A stretch of 64,000 nucleotides of DNA from JBDZVM01 sp040255675. Lineage in GTDB: Bacteria > Actinomycetota > Actinomycetes > Acidothermales > Acidothermaceae. The stretch's first letter is position 1. Each line of letters begins with the position of its first letter. The stretch covers positions 17,193-81,192 of the forward strand of contig JBDZVM010000018.1 of assembly GCA_040255675.1 (NCBI GenBank), given 5' to 3'. Under the pieces are notes generated by a model, which saw only the letters and a program-made list of their open reading frames with translations, was not told where the DNA came from and did no database searches. Positions 62,481 to 64,000 of this stretch are shown here, in pieces. The position numbers and the translations under genes were made by a program.

Positions 62481-64000
62481 ATGGCCAAGATCATCGCGTT
62501 CGACGAGTCTGCTCGTCGTTCGCTTGAGCGCGGCATGAACACCCTTGCCGACGCGGTAAAGGTGACCCTAGGCCCCAAGGGCCGCAACGTCGTGTTGGAG
62601 AAGAAGTGGGGAGCCCCCACGATCACCAACGACGGTGTGAGCATCGCCAAAGAGATCGAGCTCGAAGACCCCTACGAGAAGATCGGCGCCGAGCTCGTCA
62701 AGGAAGTCGCGAAGAAGACCGACGACGTCGCCGGTGACGGCACCACCACCGCGACCGTGCTCGCCCAGGCGCTCGTGCGCGAGGGTCTGCGCAACGTCGC
62801 GGCGGGCGCCAACCCGCTCGCGCTCAAGCGCGGCATCGAGGCGGCCGTCGAGCGGGTTTCGGGCGCGCTGCTCGACCTTGCCAAGGACGTCGAAACTCGC
62901 GAGCAGATCGCGTCGACGGCGTCGATTTCGGCTGCCGACACCGCGATCGGCGACATGATCGCCGAAGCGATGGACAAAGTAGGCAAGGAAGGCGTCATCA
63001 CCGTCGAGGAGAGCAACACCTTCGGCCTCGAGCTCGAGCTCACCGAGGGTATGCGCTTCGACAAGGGCTACATCTCGCCGTACTTCGTCACCGACACCGA
63101 CCGCATGGAAGCTGTGCTCGACGACCCGTACATCCTTGTCGTCAATAGCAAGATTTCGGCGGTGAAAGACCTGCTTCCGTTGCTGGAGAAGGTCATGCAA
63201 AGCGGTAAGCCGCTTGCGATCATCGCCGAGGACGTCGAGGGCGAGGCCTTGGCGACGCTCGTCGTCAACAAGATTCGTGGCACGTTCCGCTCGGTGGCCG
63301 TGAAGGCCCCCGGCTTCGGCGACCGCCGCAAGGCAATGCTCGGCGACATCTCGATCCTCACCGGCGGCCAGGTCATCAGCGAAGAGGTCGGCCTCAAGCT
63401 CGAGAGCACCGACCTCGGCCTGCTCGGCCGCGCGCGCAAGGTCGTCGTCACCAAGGACGAAACGACGATCGTCGAAGGCGCCGGCGACCCCGAGCAGATC
63501 GCCGGCCGGGTCAACCAAATTCGCGCCGAGATCGAGAAGAGCGACTCCGATTACGACCGCGAGAAACTGCAGGAGCGATTGGCCAAGCTGGCCGGCGGTG
63601 TCGCGGTCATCAAGGCCGGCGCGGCCACCGAGGTCGAGTTGAAGGAGCGCAAGCACCGCATCGAGGACGCCGTCCGCAACGCGAAGGCCGCGGTTGAAGA
63701 GGGCATCGTCGCCGGTGGTGGCGTCGCGCTGCTGCAGGCCGGCAAGACCGCGTTCGAGAAGCTCGAACTCGAAGGTGACGAGGCCACCGGCGCTCGCATC
63801 GTCGAGATCGCGCTCGAGGCGCCGTTGAAGCAGATCGCCGTGAACGCCGGGCTCGAAGGCGGCGTGGTGGTCGAGAAGGTGCGTTCGCTCGACGCGGGCT
63901 GGGGCCTCAACGCGGCGTCGGGTGAGTACGTCGACCTGGTCAAGTCGGGCATCATCGACCCCGCCAAGGTCACCCGCTCGGCGCTGCAAAACGCCGCGTC
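62481..64000 (+). CDS. groEL: 60-kDa chaperonin GroEL, 3' end outside the window
   Basis: An ATP-driven folding chamber subunit. MAKIIAFDESARRSLERGMN, VTLGPKGRNVVLEKKWGAPT, AGDGTTTATVLAQALVREG and EGIVAGGGVALLQAG are GroEL signatures; all ATP-site blocks are intact over the 506 visible codons. GGGAGG lies nine bases before the ATG. No groES precedes it, so it is the solitary (groEL2-type) gene that actinobacteria keep beside a groES-groEL1 operon. The C-terminal tail is not seen. Confidence 0.97.
   Translation, partial: MAKIIAFDESARRSLERGMNTLADAVKVTLGPKGRNVVLEKKWGAPTITNDGVSIAKEIELEDPYEKIGAELVKEVAKKTDDVAGDGTTTATVLAQALVREGLRNVAAGANPLALKRGIEAAVERVSGALLDLAKDVETREQIASTASISAADTAIGDMIAEAMDKVGKEGVITVEESNTFGLELELTEGMRFDKGYISPYFVTDTDRMEAVLDDPYILVVNSKISAVKDLLPLLEKVMQSGKPLAIIAEDVEGEALATLVVNKIRGTFRSVAVKAPGFGDRRKAMLGDISILTGGQVISEEVGLKLESTDLGLLGRARKVVVTKDETTIVEGAGDPEQIAGRVNQIRAEIEKSDSDYDREKLQERLAKLAGGVAVIKAGAATEVELKERKHRIEDAVRNAKAAVEEGIVAGGGVALLQAGKTAFEKLELEGDEATGARIVEIALEAPLKQIAVNAGLEGGVVVEKVRSLDAGWGLNAASGEYVDLVKSGIIDPAKVTRSALQNAA

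Noticed and set aside
62568..63989. Long minus-strand open frame opposite groEL (473 codons)
   Set aside because: The plus strand encodes GroEL with all signatures; the antisense translation is low-complexity.
1..64000. CRISPR array, complete insertion sequence or prophage
   Set aside because: No regularly spaced repeats, transposase, integrase, portal or capsid genes were seen on either strand.

Overview
The window is high-GC, densely coded DNA from an actinobacterium. Lineage markers are a DUF3263 protein, a DUF6458 protein, a LytR_C-domain protein, a GTP-type PEP carboxykinase, frequent GTG/TTG starts, several apparently leaderless starts, and a groEL that lacks an adjacent groES and is preceded by CIRCE elements. 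The genus cannot be told from this sequence.

Layout. 1-11 kb: two paralogous sulfatases, DNA polymerase IV, a pirin, an HGSNAT-like membrane protein, an FHA protein coupled to a membrane Ser/Thr kinase with an extracellular CWB2 wall-binding region, and an MFS transporter. 11-20 kb (minus strand): pckG, a cNMP-sensing histidine kinase coupled to a response regulator fused to a thioredoxin-reductase-like flavoprotein, a DHA2 efflux pump, a DHFR-like reductase and tryptophanase. 20-23 kb: an SPFH protein and an NAD-kinase-like protein diverge from an NrtR-type Nudix regulator across two phased palindromes. 23-27.5 kb: a MoxR/DUF58/DUF4129 operon. 28-29.6 kb: a DHA2-type MFS pump.

29.7-42.7 kb is an accessory region of conflict genes, several of them broken: a frameshifted caspase-like protein, a HelD-type helicase, a DUF262 (GmrSD-like) nuclease, an hsdM::hsdR deletion remnant, an intact DarTG toxin-antitoxin pair beside tRNA-Lys(TTT), a DUF433/DUF5615 pair with a frameshifted toxin, a NERD-helicase and a degraded Fic gene.

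42.7-53 kb is a catabolic locus. A TRAP transporter (dctQM fusion plus dctP) diverges from a seven-gene operon: DeoR regulator, Zn alcohol dehydrogenase, class I aldolase, FGGY kinase, D-2-hydroxyacid dehydrogenase, RpiB-type isomerase and glycerate 2-kinase. Near-identical palindromes in both promoters suggest one regulator controls import and breakdown of one unknown polyol or sugar-acid-like substrate, which would enter metabolism through triose-phosphate and glycerate.

53-64 kb returns to core-type genes: a MEDS/anti-sigma-type ATPase, an IspD/TarI-type cytidylyltransferase, small membrane proteins (one of 52 aa), a beta-lactamase-fold hydrolase, a diguanylate cyclase ending in a 61-bp tandem repeat that duplicates its terminator, DUF3263, LytR_C, trehalose-phosphatase, threonine synthase behind a SAM-I riboswitch, and the start of groEL.
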